Part shown: positions 37,257 through 47,773 of the stretch, piece after piece | How positions within the stretch are numbered: position 1 is the stretch's first letter | Layout: each line of letters opens with the position of its first letter | Source of the DNA: an uncultured Granulosicoccaceae bacterium | GTDB taxonomy: Bacteria > Pseudomonadota > Gammaproteobacteria > Granulosicoccales > Granulosicoccaceae | NCBI GenBank assembly: GCA_937922945.1 | Contig: CAKZUP010000104.1 | Location: 1-64,000 of the forward strand | Length of the DNA: 64,000 bases | Direction of reading: 5' to 3' | Notes under the pieces: generated by a model | What the model saw: only the letters and a program-made list of their open reading frames with translations | What the model was told of the DNA's origin: nothing | The model's database searches: none | Made by a program: the position numbers and the translations under genes

Positions 37257-38605
37257 GCTGCTATCTCCCGTACGGCTTGTTTAAATTTGTCGCCGCGTTG
37301 CTCGAAATTATCGAACATATCAAAACTTGAACATGCTGGAGAGAGCAACACAACATCACCCTCGTTAGCCAACGCAACGCAACGCTGTACCGCATCCCGA
37401 AGGCTTGCCTCCGTGAAAGTTGTAGTGGAGCCACTGAGCGCTTTATGCATCAGCTCGGCATCAACACCAATGAGCACTAAAGCTTTCACATGCTGCTCCA
37501 CAACACCTTGCAAAGCGGCGAAGTCAGCGCCTTTACCGATGCCGCCAGCGATCAATATTACCGGCGCTTGCATAGCGGTGACCGCTTTTTTGCATGCATC
37601 GATATTCGTGCCTTTCGAATCGTTGTACCAGCGAACACCATTATGCTCGAGCACGAACTCGGTGCGATGTTCTAATCCGTTGAAATTACCTAATGCCGCT
37701 CTAAGCGCTTGCCTGTTGATGTTAAAAGGCTCCAGCAGCGCGATGACGGCCAATGCATTGGCGACATTGTGATCACCGGGTAATTGCAACTCAGAGCGAG
37801 GTATCACTGGCTCATCGCTCCAACACAGCCAGCCATCATTTGCCGCATCACCCAAGTGATAATTTGCCTTGTTCGTCAGCAGAGAAAAATCAGCGCAATG
37901 CGGCGCGACATCACAGCCGGCTTGCACGGCTGACGATTGAACCCAGGTACGATTATCGTCCTGGTTGTACACCGCGTGCTGACACCCCTTATACACAGTG
38001 CGTTTTACCGCCGCGTAGTGCTCAATACTGTCGTACCGATCCATATGATCATCAGACACATTAAGTACGGCTGCAGACGTTGCACCGAGTGATTGAGTGG
38101 ATTCTAATTGATAGCTGGACAACTCCAGTACATAAATTTTTGCTTGCGCATCAATACTATCAAGTGCAGGTGTGCCGATATTGCCGCAAAGTTTTACCGG
38201 AATATCACAAGCTTCAAGCACATGCGCAATCCATGAAACCACGGTACTTTTTCCATTCGAACCCGTCACTGCGATAATCGGTGTCTGGCCCACTGCGCTA
38301 GCGAACAACTCTATATCACCAATAATATCGATGTCTTTTTCAATAGCCGCCTGCAAAGCCGGCAACGACCGAGGCACACCCGGACTGATAATCAGTAGAT
38401 CGTAAGCACAACAGAGTTCAGCGTTCAATTGAGTATGCACATCAGACTGCCGTAACTGTTGGAGCAACGATGCTGAAGGCGTGGATTTCTCATCGACCAC
38501 GTCGAACGAGACACCATTTGAGTGTAAGAATCGTACTACCGATTCTCCGGTTACACCCAAACCGACAACGAGTACGCGCTTGTTTTTGATTATGTCTAAT
38601 CGCAT
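37253..38605 (-). CDS. murD: UDP-N-acetylmuramoylalanine--D-glutamate ligase
   Basis: 450 residues with start at 38605. It adds D-Glu to UDP-MurNAc-L-Ala. The N-terminus is VLVVGLGVTGESV, the P-loop is GSNGKSTVV near residue 115, and NDSKGTN is in the C-terminal domain. The longer frame starting at 38692 would overlap mraY by 29 codons and is not supported. The ATG overlaps the mraY stop by one base. Confidence 0.95.
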   Translation of the reverse strand: MRLDIIKNKRVLVVGLGVTGESVVRFLHSNGVSFDVVDEKSTPSASLLQQLRQSDVHTQLNAELCCAYDLLIISPGVPRSLPALQAAIEKDIDIIGDIELFASAVGQTPIIAVTGSNGKSTVVSWIAHVLEACDIPVKLCGNIGTPALDSIDAQAKIYVLELSSYQLESTQSLGATSAAVLNVSDDHMDRYDSIEHYAAVKRTVYKGCQHAVYNQDDNRTWVQSSAVQAGCDVAPHCADFSLLTNKANYHLGDAANDGWLCWSDEPVIPRSELQLPGDHNVANALAVIALLEPFNINRQALRAALGNFNGLEHRTEFVLEHNGVRWYNDSKGTNIDACKKAVTAMQAPVILIAGGIGKGADFAALQGVVEQHVKALVLIGVDAELMHKALSGSTTTFTEASLRDAVQRCVALANEGDVVLLSPACSSFDMFDNFEQRGDKFKQAVREIAA

Positions 38606-39687
38606 TAGCGTAGCTTCAATGTCGACAGGCCAACCAGCACCAGAATTACGGTGATGATCCAGAACCGAACAATAATCCGTGGCTCTGGCCATCCCTTCAA
38701 TTCAAAGTGATGATGGATAGGCGCCATTCGGAAAATGCGCTTGCCGGTCAGCTTGTAAGAGGTGACCTGCATAATCACTGAAACTGCTTCCAGCACGAAT
38801 ATCCCGCCCATGATAAACAGCACCAGCTCTTGTCTAACCATGATTGAAATAGCACCCAGAGCACCGCCTAACGAAAGTGCGCCAACATCGCCCATGAACA
38901 CTTGTGCCGGATACGTGTTGAACCATAGAAAGCCAAGACCAGCACCAATCATGGCGCTACAGAAAACCGTCAATTCTCCAGAGCCTTTCACATTAGGAAT
39001 ATGCAGGTAGTCAGCAAATATCGCGTGACCTGCCAGATAGGAGATCAGGCCAAGCCCTGCAGCAACCATAACGGTTGGCAGAATAGCTAAACCATCGAGC
39101 CCATCGGTCAGATTCACCGCATTGCTGGTGCCGACAATAACCAGAAAAGCAAACGGGATAAAAACCCAACCAAGAAAAATATCCGCATCTTTGAAGATAG
39201 GAATGGTCAATGTCAGTTGGATGTCATCGTTGCTGGTAAAGTACACCGCGACAACAGCAACCCCGGCAACCAGTGTTTGCCATAGCAATTTTTCCCGTGC
39301 ACTTAAGCCCGCAGAATTCGACAGCATGACTTTACGATAGTCGTCTACCCAACCCACTGCGGCAAAACCTAACGTGACGAACAACACGAACCAGACTTGC
39401 CGAACAGCTAAATCAGACCAAAGCAACGTACTGATTGCCACGGCTAAAACGATCATTGCGCCACCCATGGTTGGCGTTCCTGCTTTGGACAGGTGAGACT
39501 CAGGACCATCATCGCGCACGGATTGTCCGATATTGGCCGCAGTTAACCAGCGAATTAAGCGTGGACCGAATACCAGACAAATAACCAGTGCTGTCAGAGC
39601 AGAAAATATCGCTCGTAGTGTGATGTACTGAACCGCCGCAAAGCTTGGATCGATACTCGACAGCCAGTTCCCAAGAAGTAGCATCAT
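38605..39687 (-). CDS. mraY: Phospho-N-acetylmuramoyl-pentapeptide transferase
   Basis: 360 residues and ten membrane helices. MraY makes lipid I from UDP-MurNAc-pentapeptide and undecaprenyl phosphate. Catalytic Asp motifs DDYRKV and [13 protein letters not shown], and the HHHFE cluster, are all present. Overlaps murF by four bases. Confidence 0.97.
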   Translation of the reverse strand: MMLLLGNWLSSIDPSFAAVQYITLRAIFSALTALVICLVFGPRLIRWLTAANIGQSVRDDGPESHLSKAGTPTMGGAMIVLAVAISTLLWSDLAVRQVWFVLFVTLGFAAVGWVDDYRKVMLSNSAGLSAREKLLWQTLVAGVAVVAVYFTSNDDIQLTLTIPIFKDADIFLGWVFIPFAFLVIVGTSNAVNLTDGLDGLAILPTVMVAAGLGLISYLAGHAIFADYLHIPNVKGSGELTVFCSAMIGAGLGFLWFNTYPAQVFMGDVGALSLGGALGAISIMVRQELVLFIMGGIFVLEAVSVIMQVTSYKLTGKRIFRMAPIHHHFELKGWPEPRIIVRFWIITVILVLVGLSTLKLR

Positions 39688-41069
39688 AGTGAGATCAACT
39701 CACTGGTATCGGCGGCATCAATTTCAACCAGCATCTCGTTGGCCGGGGCTTTTCCAATCAATGCATTGGCCACCCGCTCCATTCGGCTGCCGCGCGAACC
39801 TTTAACCAACACAGTAGTGTCTTGTTTGATAACAAGACGTAATGCGTCCAGCAGCGCTTCATGATCATTAAAGTGTTTGCCGTCCCCGAAAGCCTGCGAG
39901 GTGTGTGAACTTAATTCACCCAACGTAAACAACTGATCCAGGCCAGCATGCTGCGCATATTCACCTAATTCTGCATGCATACTACGCTCTTCTGGGCCCA
40001 GCTCTGCCAGATCGCCAAGCACCAGAATGCGGTTGCCACTTTTTTCTGACAACACATCTATCGCCGCACGCACCGAGACCGGGTTGGCGTTGTACGTATC
40101 ATCGATTAACACCGAGCCGTTAATACCAACCTTGCGGTTCAACCGACCGTTGACTGCCTGCATCTGAGCTAATCCGGACATAATCGCAACCGGCTGTACA
40201 TCCATACATTGTGCAACAGCGGTAGCAGCAACAGCATTGAGTCGATTGTGCCGTCCGAGCAAGGCAAAACGAGGGGATAGAATTTTGTCGCCCGTCGCAA
40301 TTTTAAGTTCAGGCTCTGGCAAGAGTCTCACGGCAACATCTTCGTCCGAACCGAACTCACGCACATGGGCGTGCTCAGCGCTTACTCGCATGTGATCGGC
40401 AAAACGATCATCGGCATTGATTACCGCCCACCCATCTTCGCTTAAGCCTGCAAATATCTCAGACTTGGCCTGCGCAACAGCTTCGATACTGCCAAAACCC
40501 TCAAGGTGTGCCTCACCAACATTATTAACCAACGCAACATCGGGCTGAACAAGTCGACTTAACAAGCCAACTTCTCCAACATGGTTGGCACCAATCTCGA
40601 TCACCGCGTATTGATGATGCTCACGCAACCGCAGAAGCGTGAGCGGAACACCGATATCATTATTAAAGTTGCCTTCGGTGGCCAACACGGGACCAAGCTG
40701 CCCCAGAATGGCCGCAATCATTTCTTTAACCGTGGTTTTGCCATTACTTCCCGTAACAGCAACCGTAGGAACCTGAAATCGTTCAGCCCACATTTTTGCT
40801 AATAAACCCAGCGCAATTCGAGTATCGTCAACTTTTAGCTGCGGCAAATCTGACTCGATGTCTTTGTGCACGAGCAATCCGCTGGCACCTTTTTCAGCAG
40901 CCGCGCGACAGTAATCGTGACCGTCGAATCGATCACCATCTATCGCGATGTATAAATCACCTGGCTGCAACGTGCGCGTGTCTATACTGAATCCACTGAG
41001 CTGCACGTCATCGCCATAGAGATCACCTTCCAGATAAGGCTGACAATCGGAAAGCATAAGCCTTAACAT
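39684..41069 (-). CDS. murF: UDP-N-acetylmuramoyl-tripeptide--D-alanyl-D-alanine ligase
   Basis: 461 residues. MurF adds D-Ala-D-Ala to the tripeptide. P-loop [11 protein letters not shown] near residue 107, and [11 protein letters not shown] in the C-terminal domain. Starts inside the murE stop (TGATG). Confidence 0.96.
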   Translation of the reverse strand: MLRLMLSDCQPYLEGDLYGDDVQLSGFSIDTRTLQPGDLYIAIDGDRFDGHDYCRAAAEKGASGLLVHKDIESDLPQLKVDDTRIALGLLAKMWAERFQVPTVAVTGSNGKTTVKEMIAAILGQLGPVLATEGNFNNDIGVPLTLLRLREHHQYAVIEIGANHVGEVGLLSRLVQPDVALVNNVGEAHLEGFGSIEAVAQAKSEIFAGLSEDGWAVINADDRFADHMRVSAEHAHVREFGSDEDVAVRLLPEPELKIATGDKILSPRFALLGRHNRLNAVAATAVAQCMDVQPVAIMSGLAQMQAVNGRLNRKVGINGSVLIDDTYNANPVSVRAAIDVLSEKSGNRILVLGDLAELGPEERSMHAELGEYAQHAGLDQLFTLGELSSHTSQAFGDGKHFNDHEALLDALRLVIKQDTTVLVKGSRGSRMERVANALIGKAPANEMLVEIDAADTSELISL

Positions 41070-42613
41070 CAGACGGCCTCCTGCATAAAGTGCTGCACAG
41101 TTTCACGGTCACTGAACGCACGTTTTTTTGTTCCAATAATTTGATAGTCCTCATGACCTTTACCGGCTATCAGTACCAAATCGTTTTCGTTCGCAGCGCT
41201 TAAAGCGTAATGAATTGCTTCAGCCCGATCGGCAATCACCTTGGCACGCGTCGGCCGCTGCATACCAGCAACAATTTGCGCAAGGATATCTTCAGAGTTT
41301 TCAGTACGAGGGTTATCGTCGGTTACGATGACATGATCAGCCTGCTCGGCAGCGACGCCCATTGGCGCACGCTTTCCCGAGTCACGATCACCACCGCACC
41401 CGAACACCACCCACAATTCACCCGCACAGTGGTGGCGCACAGCACCAATGACCGCGGACAACGCCTGCGGCGTGTGCGCATAGTCAACAATGGCTGTTGG
41501 TTTGTTCGGGCCAGAAAACTTTTCAATACGCCCCGGTACTTGCGCAACATGGTGTAAAGCCGCACTTGAATCATTTGCCGCATGACCAAGCGCACGCAGC
41601 GCACCATGACAGGCCAGCAAATTTTCTACATTGAACGCACCCATTAAATGCGATTGCTGCTCGAAGCGCTGGTTATCATCAACCAGCACAAACTGTAAAC
41701 CCTGATTGTGCAAACTGACTGACTCTGCCTGCACAACGATTCTTCTGGCGCTATTCGCGGCATCAGTTGGCTGATCGGACACCGGATGCTGTTTCGCAAA
41801 AAAAACAACGCTGGGCAATTCAGTTTGCGCCGCCAGAGTTTTGCCCAGCTCGTCCTGACCGTTAAGTACAACGTATCGCAGGCTGGGCCAGCTGAATAAG
41901 CGCGCCTTTGCCTGTTTGTAGGCATCCAGGCTTTCATGATAGTCAAGATGATCCCGACCAAAATTGGTTAGCACCGCAACATCTATGTGCACCGCATCCA
42001 ACCGGCCCTCTTCCAACCCATGCGATGACGCTTCTAACGCAATAACCTCTGCACCTGCATCTCGCAGTTCTGCGAGCATGCGTTGAAGGGTTACGGAATC
42101 GGGTGTTGTCAGTTGCGTTTCAAGCAGCGTATCCAATCCCCAACCAAGAGTTCCGATGTACCCACAAGGCTGACCCGTCGCATTCAAGGCACTGGCAATG
42201 AACCGACACACCGATGTTTTTCCATCCGTACCGGTTACCGCTACCACTTGTACTTGCTCACTGGGGTTTTGATAAAAACGTGCAGCGATCGCACCCGCTT
42301 GTTTTTTTAATTCGGGCAAACGATACACGGCAGTGCCACTGGCCTGTAGTTGTTTGATACCGTCAGCGTGTAAGTCCCATCCAGCATCGTCTGAGACAAC
42401 CGCAACCGCACCTTTTCGCACCGCCGCTTCTGCAAAGTGCAAGCCATGGGTTGTTGCACCAGACATTGCAAGATACACATCACCTTCAGCAATCAGACGC
42501 GTGTCAAGACAAACGCCATGCACGTTGGTATGTTCAGCACCCACAAGCGCACCCACGTCAATAAAGCCGTTTAATAATTCGAACAATGACATACCGGTGG
42601 AGCTATCACTCAT
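41069..42613 (-). CDS. murE: UDP-N-acetylmuramoyl-tripeptide synthetase MurE
   Basis: 514 residues. MurE adds the third amino acid, here meso-diaminopimelate, as indicated by the DNPRTEN motif. The P-loop is GTDGKTSV near residue 115. Overlaps ftsI by one base. It is moderately longer than E. coli MurE (495). Confidence 0.96.
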   Translation of the reverse strand: MSDSSTGMSLFELLNGFIDVGALVGAEHTNVHGVCLDTRLIAEGDVYLAMSGATTHGLHFAEAAVRKGAVAVVSDDAGWDLHADGIKQLQASGTAVYRLPELKKQAGAIAARFYQNPSEQVQVVAVTGTDGKTSVCRFIASALNATGQPCGYIGTLGWGLDTLLETQLTTPDSVTLQRMLAELRDAGAEVIALEASSHGLEEGRLDAVHIDVAVLTNFGRDHLDYHESLDAYKQAKARLFSWPSLRYVVLNGQDELGKTLAAQTELPSVVFFAKQHPVSDQPTDAANSARRIVVQAESVSLHNQGLQFVLVDDNQRFEQQSHLMGAFNVENLLACHGALRALGHAANDSSAALHHVAQVPGRIEKFSGPNKPTAIVDYAHTPQALSAVIGAVRHHCAGELWVVFGCGGDRDSGKRAPMGVAAEQADHVIVTDDNPRTENSEDILAQIVAGMQRPTRAKVIADRAEAIHYALSAANENDLVLIAGKGHEDYQIIGTKKRAFSDRETVQHFMQEAV

Positions 42614-44364
42614 CAGGAACGATCTCCTGATGGCGTACTGGTTTCGGGCGAGAGCACTGGGCCGAGACCAACACGATTGTCGTCGACATCATCTGGCTCA
42701 ACATTCTGAATGCGCAGCGCGTGCGACATGACCTCAGAGAAAATAGGTGCAGCGACAACACTACCGAAATGCTGTCCGGCTTTTGGATCGTGAATGACGA
42801 CAACCGCGGCAAATTCCGGTCTGGATGCAGGTGCGAATCCTGCAAATACGGAAACATAGCGATCTTCTGCATAGCCACCAGAAACAGAACGGTGCGAGGT
42901 TCCTGTTTTACCAGCAACACGATAGCCAGGAATAGCAGCGCGATGACCGGTGCCATCGGTCACCACCGATTCAAGCATGTTGCGCACTTCCCGGGCAATG
43001 TGTTTATCAATCACGCGACGACCATCATTACTCGGCTGATCGGCAGCAATAAATGCAACCGTTGGCAATATGCCATCGTTCGCCAATGCCGAGTAAGCCC
43101 GCACTAACTGCAACGCAGACACGGAAATACCGTACCCGTAGGACACACTCGCCTGTTCGATGTGATGCCATAAAATAGGATGATTAAAGTAGCCTGCTAC
43201 CTCGCCCGGAAATTCGCTACCGGGCGAGCGTCCGAAACCAAAGCTATCGAATACCGACCACATTTGCTCCGGATCGAGCGCTGTTGCCACTTTACTCACA
43301 CCAACGTTGCTCGACTTGCGAACGATACCGCGTAAATCGAGCCAGCCATGATCCCGCACATCGTTGATTTGATATTTGCCAATGCTGTAGTAACCCGGCG
43401 AGGTATACACGATGTCATCTGGCTTGAAATTGCCTGAGTCCAGGGCCGCTGCGATGGTGAACGGCTTCATTGTGGAGCCGGGTTCAAACACATCGGTAAG
43501 CGATCGGTTGCGTTGCTGACCACCAGTTCTGTCGTTTACGTCATTCGGGTTATAAGAGGGATAGTTCGACATAGCCAGCACTTCGCCGGTATGCACATTC
43601 ATAACAACCACCGATGCAGATTCAGCGTTGTGTTCTTTTATCGCATCTATTAATGCTTGATCGGAGAAGTACTGTAGTTGCTTATCAATACTCAAGCGCA
43701 GATCTTTACCCGGTACGGCCGGCTCAATAATATCTACGCCGGTTATTTCCCTGCCTGTTCTGTCCTGTACAACGCGACGCTTACCCGGCTCACCACTTAA
43801 CCAATCGTTGTACGCAAGCTCCAATCCTTCACGACCCACGTCATCTATATCGGTAAAACCGACGACCTGAGACGCCGCCCGACCACTGGGGTAATAGCGT
43901 CGGTATTCGCGCTGCAATCCCAGGCCTTCAACATTCAGCAGCGCCACTTTCTTTGCAGGCTCGGGCATCACATGTCGCTTAATGTACATAAACTGCTTGC
44001 CCTGACTATGAGCGCGTTCAGCTTTACGCTGCAACTCACCATCGGGCAGCTCCAGCAAGGCACTCACTTCGCGCAATGCTGCCGGCTGCGCAACCAGTTT
44101 TTCAGGCACACCCCAAACAGTTTTAATCGGCGTACTAATGGCTAAAGGCTCGCCATTGCGATCGTGCATGTTGCCCCGATGCGCAGGAATTGCAACGGTA
44201 CGCAGATGACGCGCATTACCTTGATTGCGATAAAAGTCGTAGTCGAACACCTGTAGATAGAGCGCACGACCCATTAATGTCAGCCCCATTAGAGCAAACA
44301 TTAACAACACGAACTGCCGGCGCATCGTCCATCGGCTAACGGTTCTCTGAGATGCTTTGTTCAC
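42613..44364 (-). CDS. ftsI: Septal transpeptidase PBP3 (FtsI)
   Basis: 583 residues. FtsI crosslinks septal peptidoglycan in the periplasm. A short N-terminal tail and one membrane helix (FVLLMFALMGLTLMGRALY) are followed by the pedestal domain and the transpeptidase domain with STMK near residue 298, SSN and KTGT near residue 486. GTG start at 44364, eight bases after the ftsL stop. Confidence 0.96.
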   Translation of the reverse strand: MNKASQRTVSRWTMRRQFVLLMFALMGLTLMGRALYLQVFDYDFYRNQGNARHLRTVAIPAHRGNMHDRNGEPLAISTPIKTVWGVPEKLVAQPAALREVSALLELPDGELQRKAERAHSQGKQFMYIKRHVMPEPAKKVALLNVEGLGLQREYRRYYPSGRAASQVVGFTDIDDVGREGLELAYNDWLSGEPGKRRVVQDRTGREITGVDIIEPAVPGKDLRLSIDKQLQYFSDQALIDAIKEHNAESASVVVMNVHTGEVLAMSNYPSYNPNDVNDRTGGQQRNRSLTDVFEPGSTMKPFTIAAALDSGNFKPDDIVYTSPGYYSIGKYQINDVRDHGWLDLRGIVRKSSNVGVSKVATALDPEQMWSVFDSFGFGRSPGSEFPGEVAGYFNHPILWHHIEQASVSYGYGISVSALQLVRAYSALANDGILPTVAFIAADQPSNDGRRVIDKHIAREVRNMLESVVTDGTGHRAAIPGYRVAGKTGTSHRSVSGGYAEDRYVSVFAGFAPASRPEFAAVVVIHDPKAGQHFGSVVAAPIFSEVMSHALRIQNVEPDDVDDNRVGLGPVLSPETSTPSGDRS

Positions 44365-44372
44365 ACCAAACC

Positions 44373-44648
44373 TCAGGGTTGTCGGGTAATCATGACGATG
44401 CCCTTATGCCCAGGCAGCACCATTCCCAATCGATCACGAGCCGTTCGATCAACCAGCCCGTGTTCAGAAAACGTACTTTCCTCAATCTGCAACTGACTCC
44501 ATTGCACATCAAGCTCGTCAATTATTTGTTGGTTCTGACTCAGTTGCGCATAGCGCTGTCGACTTAAATGCTTGCTATAAACAACCGCTACAGCTGTGCA
44601 CACGTTAATCGCAGCCAGAGCCACAAGCACAAATGAAAGGCGACTCAT
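44373..44648 (-). CDS. ftsL: Cell division protein FtsL
   Basis: 91 residues. A membrane helix near the N-terminus (FVLVALAAINVCTAVAVVY) is followed by a short leucine-zipper-like periplasmic coiled coil (SRQRYAQLSQNQQIIDELD). FtsL joins FtsB and FtsQ to activate FtsWI. Overlaps rsmH by four bases. Confidence 0.9.
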   Translation of the reverse strand: MSRLSFVLVALAAINVCTAVAVVYSKHLSRQRYAQLSQNQQIIDELDVQWSQLQIEESTFSEHGLVDRTARDRLGMVLPGHKGIVMITRQP

Positions 44649-45574
44649 AACACACGCTCCGCTACACGCATAACAGCACTTCTGGCGCGCGGGTTTTTGC
44701 TGATCTCTTGCTCACTTGCCTTAAATGCTTTACCCAAAGCTTTCCATGGGTGCGGGTCAGATGGTGGTAACGGCAAATGACGGGGCAAATCTGCTGGTGG
44801 TGCAGGTGCACGCAAGGCGCGCTTTACCAACCTGTCTTCCAGTGAATGAAAACTGATAACAACCAAACGACCACCCACTTTTAAAACAGACGTTGCTTTG
44901 GCCAACACTTGAGTGATGGCATCAAGCTCACCATTGATATAAATGCGGATGGCTTGAAAGCTGCGCGTTGCAGGATGATGGTGTCGCTCCCACCGAGGAT
45001 GGGCCGCTTTTATAATCTCTGCCAATTGCAGAGTGCGCGTGATCGGCGCAGCATCGCGCGCTGCCACAATGGCCGCTGCTATCCTGCGCGCATAGCGCTC
45101 TTCACCATAAGTTTTAAGCACGAACACTAAATCTTCTACTCTCACATCAGCTAACCATTCGGCAGCTGAAACCCCAGTTGATGGATCCATGCGCATGTCG
45201 AGCAGCCCATCGCGAGAAAAACCAAACCCTCTTTCAGCAACATCGAGCTGTGGTGAAGACACACCCAGATCGAGTAGCAAACCATCGACATTACCCAGCC
45301 AATCGTGCTGCAGTGCAACCTCATCAAGCTGCGAAAAGTTTGCATTGGCAACGCTGAAACGTTGGTCACCTTCAAATCGCCGCTCTGCGTCGGCTATTGC
45401 ATCCGGGTCTCGATCTATCGCCAACAGGCGCCCATCGTTACCCAATTGCTCAATGATGCTGCCGCTATGCCCGCCGCGGCCATAGGTAGCATCGATATAC
45501 TTTCCGGCGGGCGCGATATTGAGCGCATCCACCGCTTCTGCCTGCAGCACCGACACATGCGTGCCAGAACTCAT
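44645..45574 (-). CDS. rsmH: 16S rRNA m4C1402 methyltransferase RsmH
   Basis: 309 residues. It methylates N4 of C1402 in the decoding site of 16S rRNA using S-adenosylmethionine. The SAM motif is DATYGRGGHS near residue 29, with LLDLGVSSPQLD and SFHSLEDRLVK further on. One-base overlap with mraZ (TAATG). rsmI at 52 kb makes the partner 2'-O methyl on the same base. Confidence 0.96.
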   Translation of the reverse strand: MSSGTHVSVLQAEAVDALNIAPAGKYIDATYGRGGHSGSIIEQLGNDGRLLAIDRDPDAIADAERRFEGDQRFSVANANFSQLDEVALQHDWLGNVDGLLLDLGVSSPQLDVAERGFGFSRDGLLDMRMDPSTGVSAAEWLADVRVEDLVFVLKTYGEERYARRIAAAIVAARDAAPITRTLQLAEIIKAAHPRWERHHHPATRSFQAIRIYINGELDAITQVLAKATSVLKVGGRLVVISFHSLEDRLVKRALRAPAPPADLPRHLPLPPSDPHPWKALGKAFKASEQEISKNPRARSAVMRVAERVL

Positions 45575-46032
45575 TAAAGCGACAGGGTCTGTATGACATC
45601 CGGCGTACTCGCCAGATCAACATCAGCAATATCTTCAGGCCAGGCTTCAGATGCTGCTTCGAACGATTCCTCGCTCCACAATTCACACTTTTTGCCCTGG
45701 CCGATTAACACTGTCTTTTTCTTTATGCCAGCGTATTCGCGCAAGGCCGCTGGCAGCAATATTCTGCCGTTGACGTCGAACTCAACCTCAGTTGCATAAC
45801 CGACATAGAGTCGTTGCATGGTTCGAATTCGAGGGTCGGTATTCGGCGCGCTCATCAGCTTCTGTTCAATTTCCAACCACTCAGGCATCGGGTAAATCAA
45901 CAAGCAATGCGACGGGTCGACTGTCACCATGAGTCGGGTAACCCCATCCTGTTCCAGGCGGTCGCGATGATGCTTGGGCATGGCAAGCCGCCCCTTCGCA
46001 TCAACTGTCAGCTTGGAAATCCCACGGAACAT
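45574..46032 (-). CDS. mraZ: Transcriptional regulator MraZ
   Basis: 152 residues with two SpoVT/AbrB-like domains (GISKLTVDAKGRLAMPKHHR and EVEFDVNGRILLPAALREY). MraZ forms rings and represses its own operon by binding direct repeats in front of it, four of which are visible here. First gene of the division cluster. Confidence 0.97.
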   Translation of the reverse strand: MFRGISKLTVDAKGRLAMPKHHRDRLEQDGVTRLMVTVDPSHCLLIYPMPEWLEIEQKLMSAPNTDPRIRTMQRLYVGYATEVEFDVNGRILLPAALREYAGIKKKTVLIGQGKKCELWSEESFEAASEAWPEDIADVDLASTPDVIQTLSL

Positions 46033-46057
46033 CGATTTATGGACTTAAAAAAGCCTT

Positions 46058-46097
46058 TGACCCCACTTGCAACCACTAAAAAGCACTGAGGGCCACT
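46058..46097 (-). promoter_or_regulatory. MraZ operator: four decamer repeats
   Basis: The minus strand reads AGTGG CCCTC, AGTGC TTTTT, AGTGG TTGCA, AGTGG GGTCA, four decamers in exact 10-base register. This is the known MraZ-box organisation (GTGGG-type direct repeats). The first repeat overlaps the -10 element, as expected for a repressor site. Confidence 0.88.
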
Positions 46098-46123
46098 ATA
46101 CGGACACGATCATGGATGGTCAA
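46095..46123 (-). promoter_or_regulatory. Sigma-70 promoter of the division cluster
   Basis: On the minus strand TTGACC, a 17-base spacer and TATAGT. Predicted transcript start about 46088, inside the MraZ repeats. The rest of the 308-base gap up to the aminotransferase stop is AT-rich and holds a perfect 18-base palindrome at 46283-46300 and no gene. Confidence 0.82.
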
Positions 46124-46340
46124 TGCAAATCGACGTGATAACGTGTTGTTTTTGCTTTAAAAGACAATGACTTAGGGGCAGAAATTGTCACTATACAAAT
46201 CAGTTAGTTAGAGCATTTATGTAGATTCGACTTGAGGAAGTTATCCGAACCTAGTCAAACTTGCGACGCTCATCACATAACGTTGCAAAATATTTTGCAA
46301 TCAACTGAAAAAAAAATGATCAAACAGGCTCTTTGACTGC

Positions 46341-47720
46341 TCAATTTACGCTCGATGAACCCAATTCCTGGAGTAATGCGTCGAGCGTCTTACCTACCCG
46401 TTCGAGTAAGTCATCGACCTCATTGGTCGAGATAATCAACGGTGGACAAAAAGCCATGGAATCCATGATATTTCGCGTAATGAAACCGTTGGCGGTGGCC
46501 TGCTTGGCCGCCATGGCGCCCAGCTGCCCGACCTTTTCCAGCGCAACCTTGCTCGATTTATCTGTCACCAACTCCATTGCGGCAATGAGCCCCACGCCAC
46601 GCACCTCACCCACTAACGGATGCGACTCGTACTGCTTCAGCCCGGCAATTAAATGCTTGCCAACTTTGCTTGCCCGTGCAACCAGATCTTCTTCTTCGAT
46701 TATACGAATGGTCTCGTTTGCCACAGCACAAACCACGGGATGGCCACCACCGGTGAACCCATGTCCAAGCACGCCTACACGATTGCTTTCATCGGCAATC
46801 GCTTCGAACACGTGATCGTTAAGCAACAGCGCAGATCCCGGCAAGTAAGATGATGTGAGTTGTTTCGACAAGGTCATCATGTCTGGCTTGATATCGTATG
46901 TCTCGCAACCGAACATATTACCCGTTCGCCCAAACCCGCAAATAACTTCATCGGCCACCAGTAAGACATCGTGCTTGTTGAGCACTGCCTGCATTTTCTG
47001 CCAATAGGTGTCTGGCGGAACCACAACACCACCCGCACCCTGAACCGGTTCGGCAAAAAAAGCCGCTACCGTATCTGGACCTTCAGCAACAATGGCATCG
47101 TCGAGCTCCCGGGCCAAGCGGCTGGCGAATGCCTGCTCGGTTTCGTTTTCCTGCATTTCCCGCCAATAGTGTGGACAAGTGAGACGCACCACGGGTACCA
47201 GGCAGTCGAAGGAGGCCTGATTGGCAGGTAAACCGGTTAAACACGCACCAGCTGTGGTAACGCCATGGTAGGCGCGGTTTCGGGTGAGAATTTTTTTCTT
47301 TTCCGGCATTCCGAGCGCGTTGGATCGATACCAGATGAGCTTGATTGCCGTATCAATCGCCTCTGAACCTGAGTTGGTGAAAAAAGCTTTACTCATGTTG
47401 CCAGGCGCGATGTCGACAAGTTTATGCGCAAGCTCAGCAGCCTGACTGTGGCCCTTGTGCGTGAACGTGTGATAGTAGGGTAACTTTTGCATTTGCTGAG
47501 TGGCAACATCGATCAGGCGCTGCTCACTAAAACCCAGCGCCGTACTCCACAGCCCGGACATAGCTTCAATGTACTTATTACCGGCGTTATCCCACACGTG
47601 AACACCGCTGCCTTGCTCGATAATCATGGGACCCATGTCGAGGTGCATGCGCGCGTTGGTATAACCGTGCAGGTGCGACTGTGCGTCGCGACCTTCAATC
47701 GAATTAGGCAACTTATTCAA
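46341..47720 (-). CDS. Class III (omega) aminotransferase
   Basis: 459 residues. A fold-type I PLP enzyme of the omega-amino acid or polyamine aminotransferase group: GSEAIDTAIKL binds the PLP phosphate, DEVICGFGRTG carries the cofactor Asp, and LSKQLTSSYLP holds the Schiff-base Lys. The overall layout (MHLDMGPMIIEQGSGVHVWDN, FFTNSGSEA) resembles putrescine-pyruvate and beta-alanine-pyruvate aminotransferases. The donor amine cannot be settled from sequence. It stands alone with its own region upstream (53 bases to the propeller gene stop). Confidence 0.88.
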   Translation of the reverse strand: MNKLPNSIEGRDAQSHLHGYTNARMHLDMGPMIIEQGSGVHVWDNAGNKYIEAMSGLWSTALGFSEQRLIDVATQQMQKLPYYHTFTHKGHSQAAELAHKLVDIAPGNMSKAFFTNSGSEAIDTAIKLIWYRSNALGMPEKKKILTRNRAYHGVTTAGACLTGLPANQASFDCLVPVVRLTCPHYWREMQENETEQAFASRLARELDDAIVAEGPDTVAAFFAEPVQGAGGVVVPPDTYWQKMQAVLNKHDVLLVADEVICGFGRTGNMFGCETYDIKPDMMTLSKQLTSSYLPGSALLLNDHVFEAIADESNRVGVLGHGFTGGGHPVVCAVANETIRIIEEEDLVARASKVGKHLIAGLKQYESHPLVGEVRGVGLIAAMELVTDKSSKVALEKVGQLGAMAAKQATANGFITRNIMDSMAFCPPLIISTNEVDDLLERVGKTLDALLQELGSSSVN

Positions 47721-47773
47721 TCGACTATCTCACCAAACTTAAGGACCCATTGAACTTTAGCAGGTAAAGCGTG

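Noticed and set aside
37253-38692. Longer murD starting at 38692
   Set aside because: It would overlap mraY by 29 codons and the added residues do not match MurD; the one-base overlap at 38605 fits the cluster.
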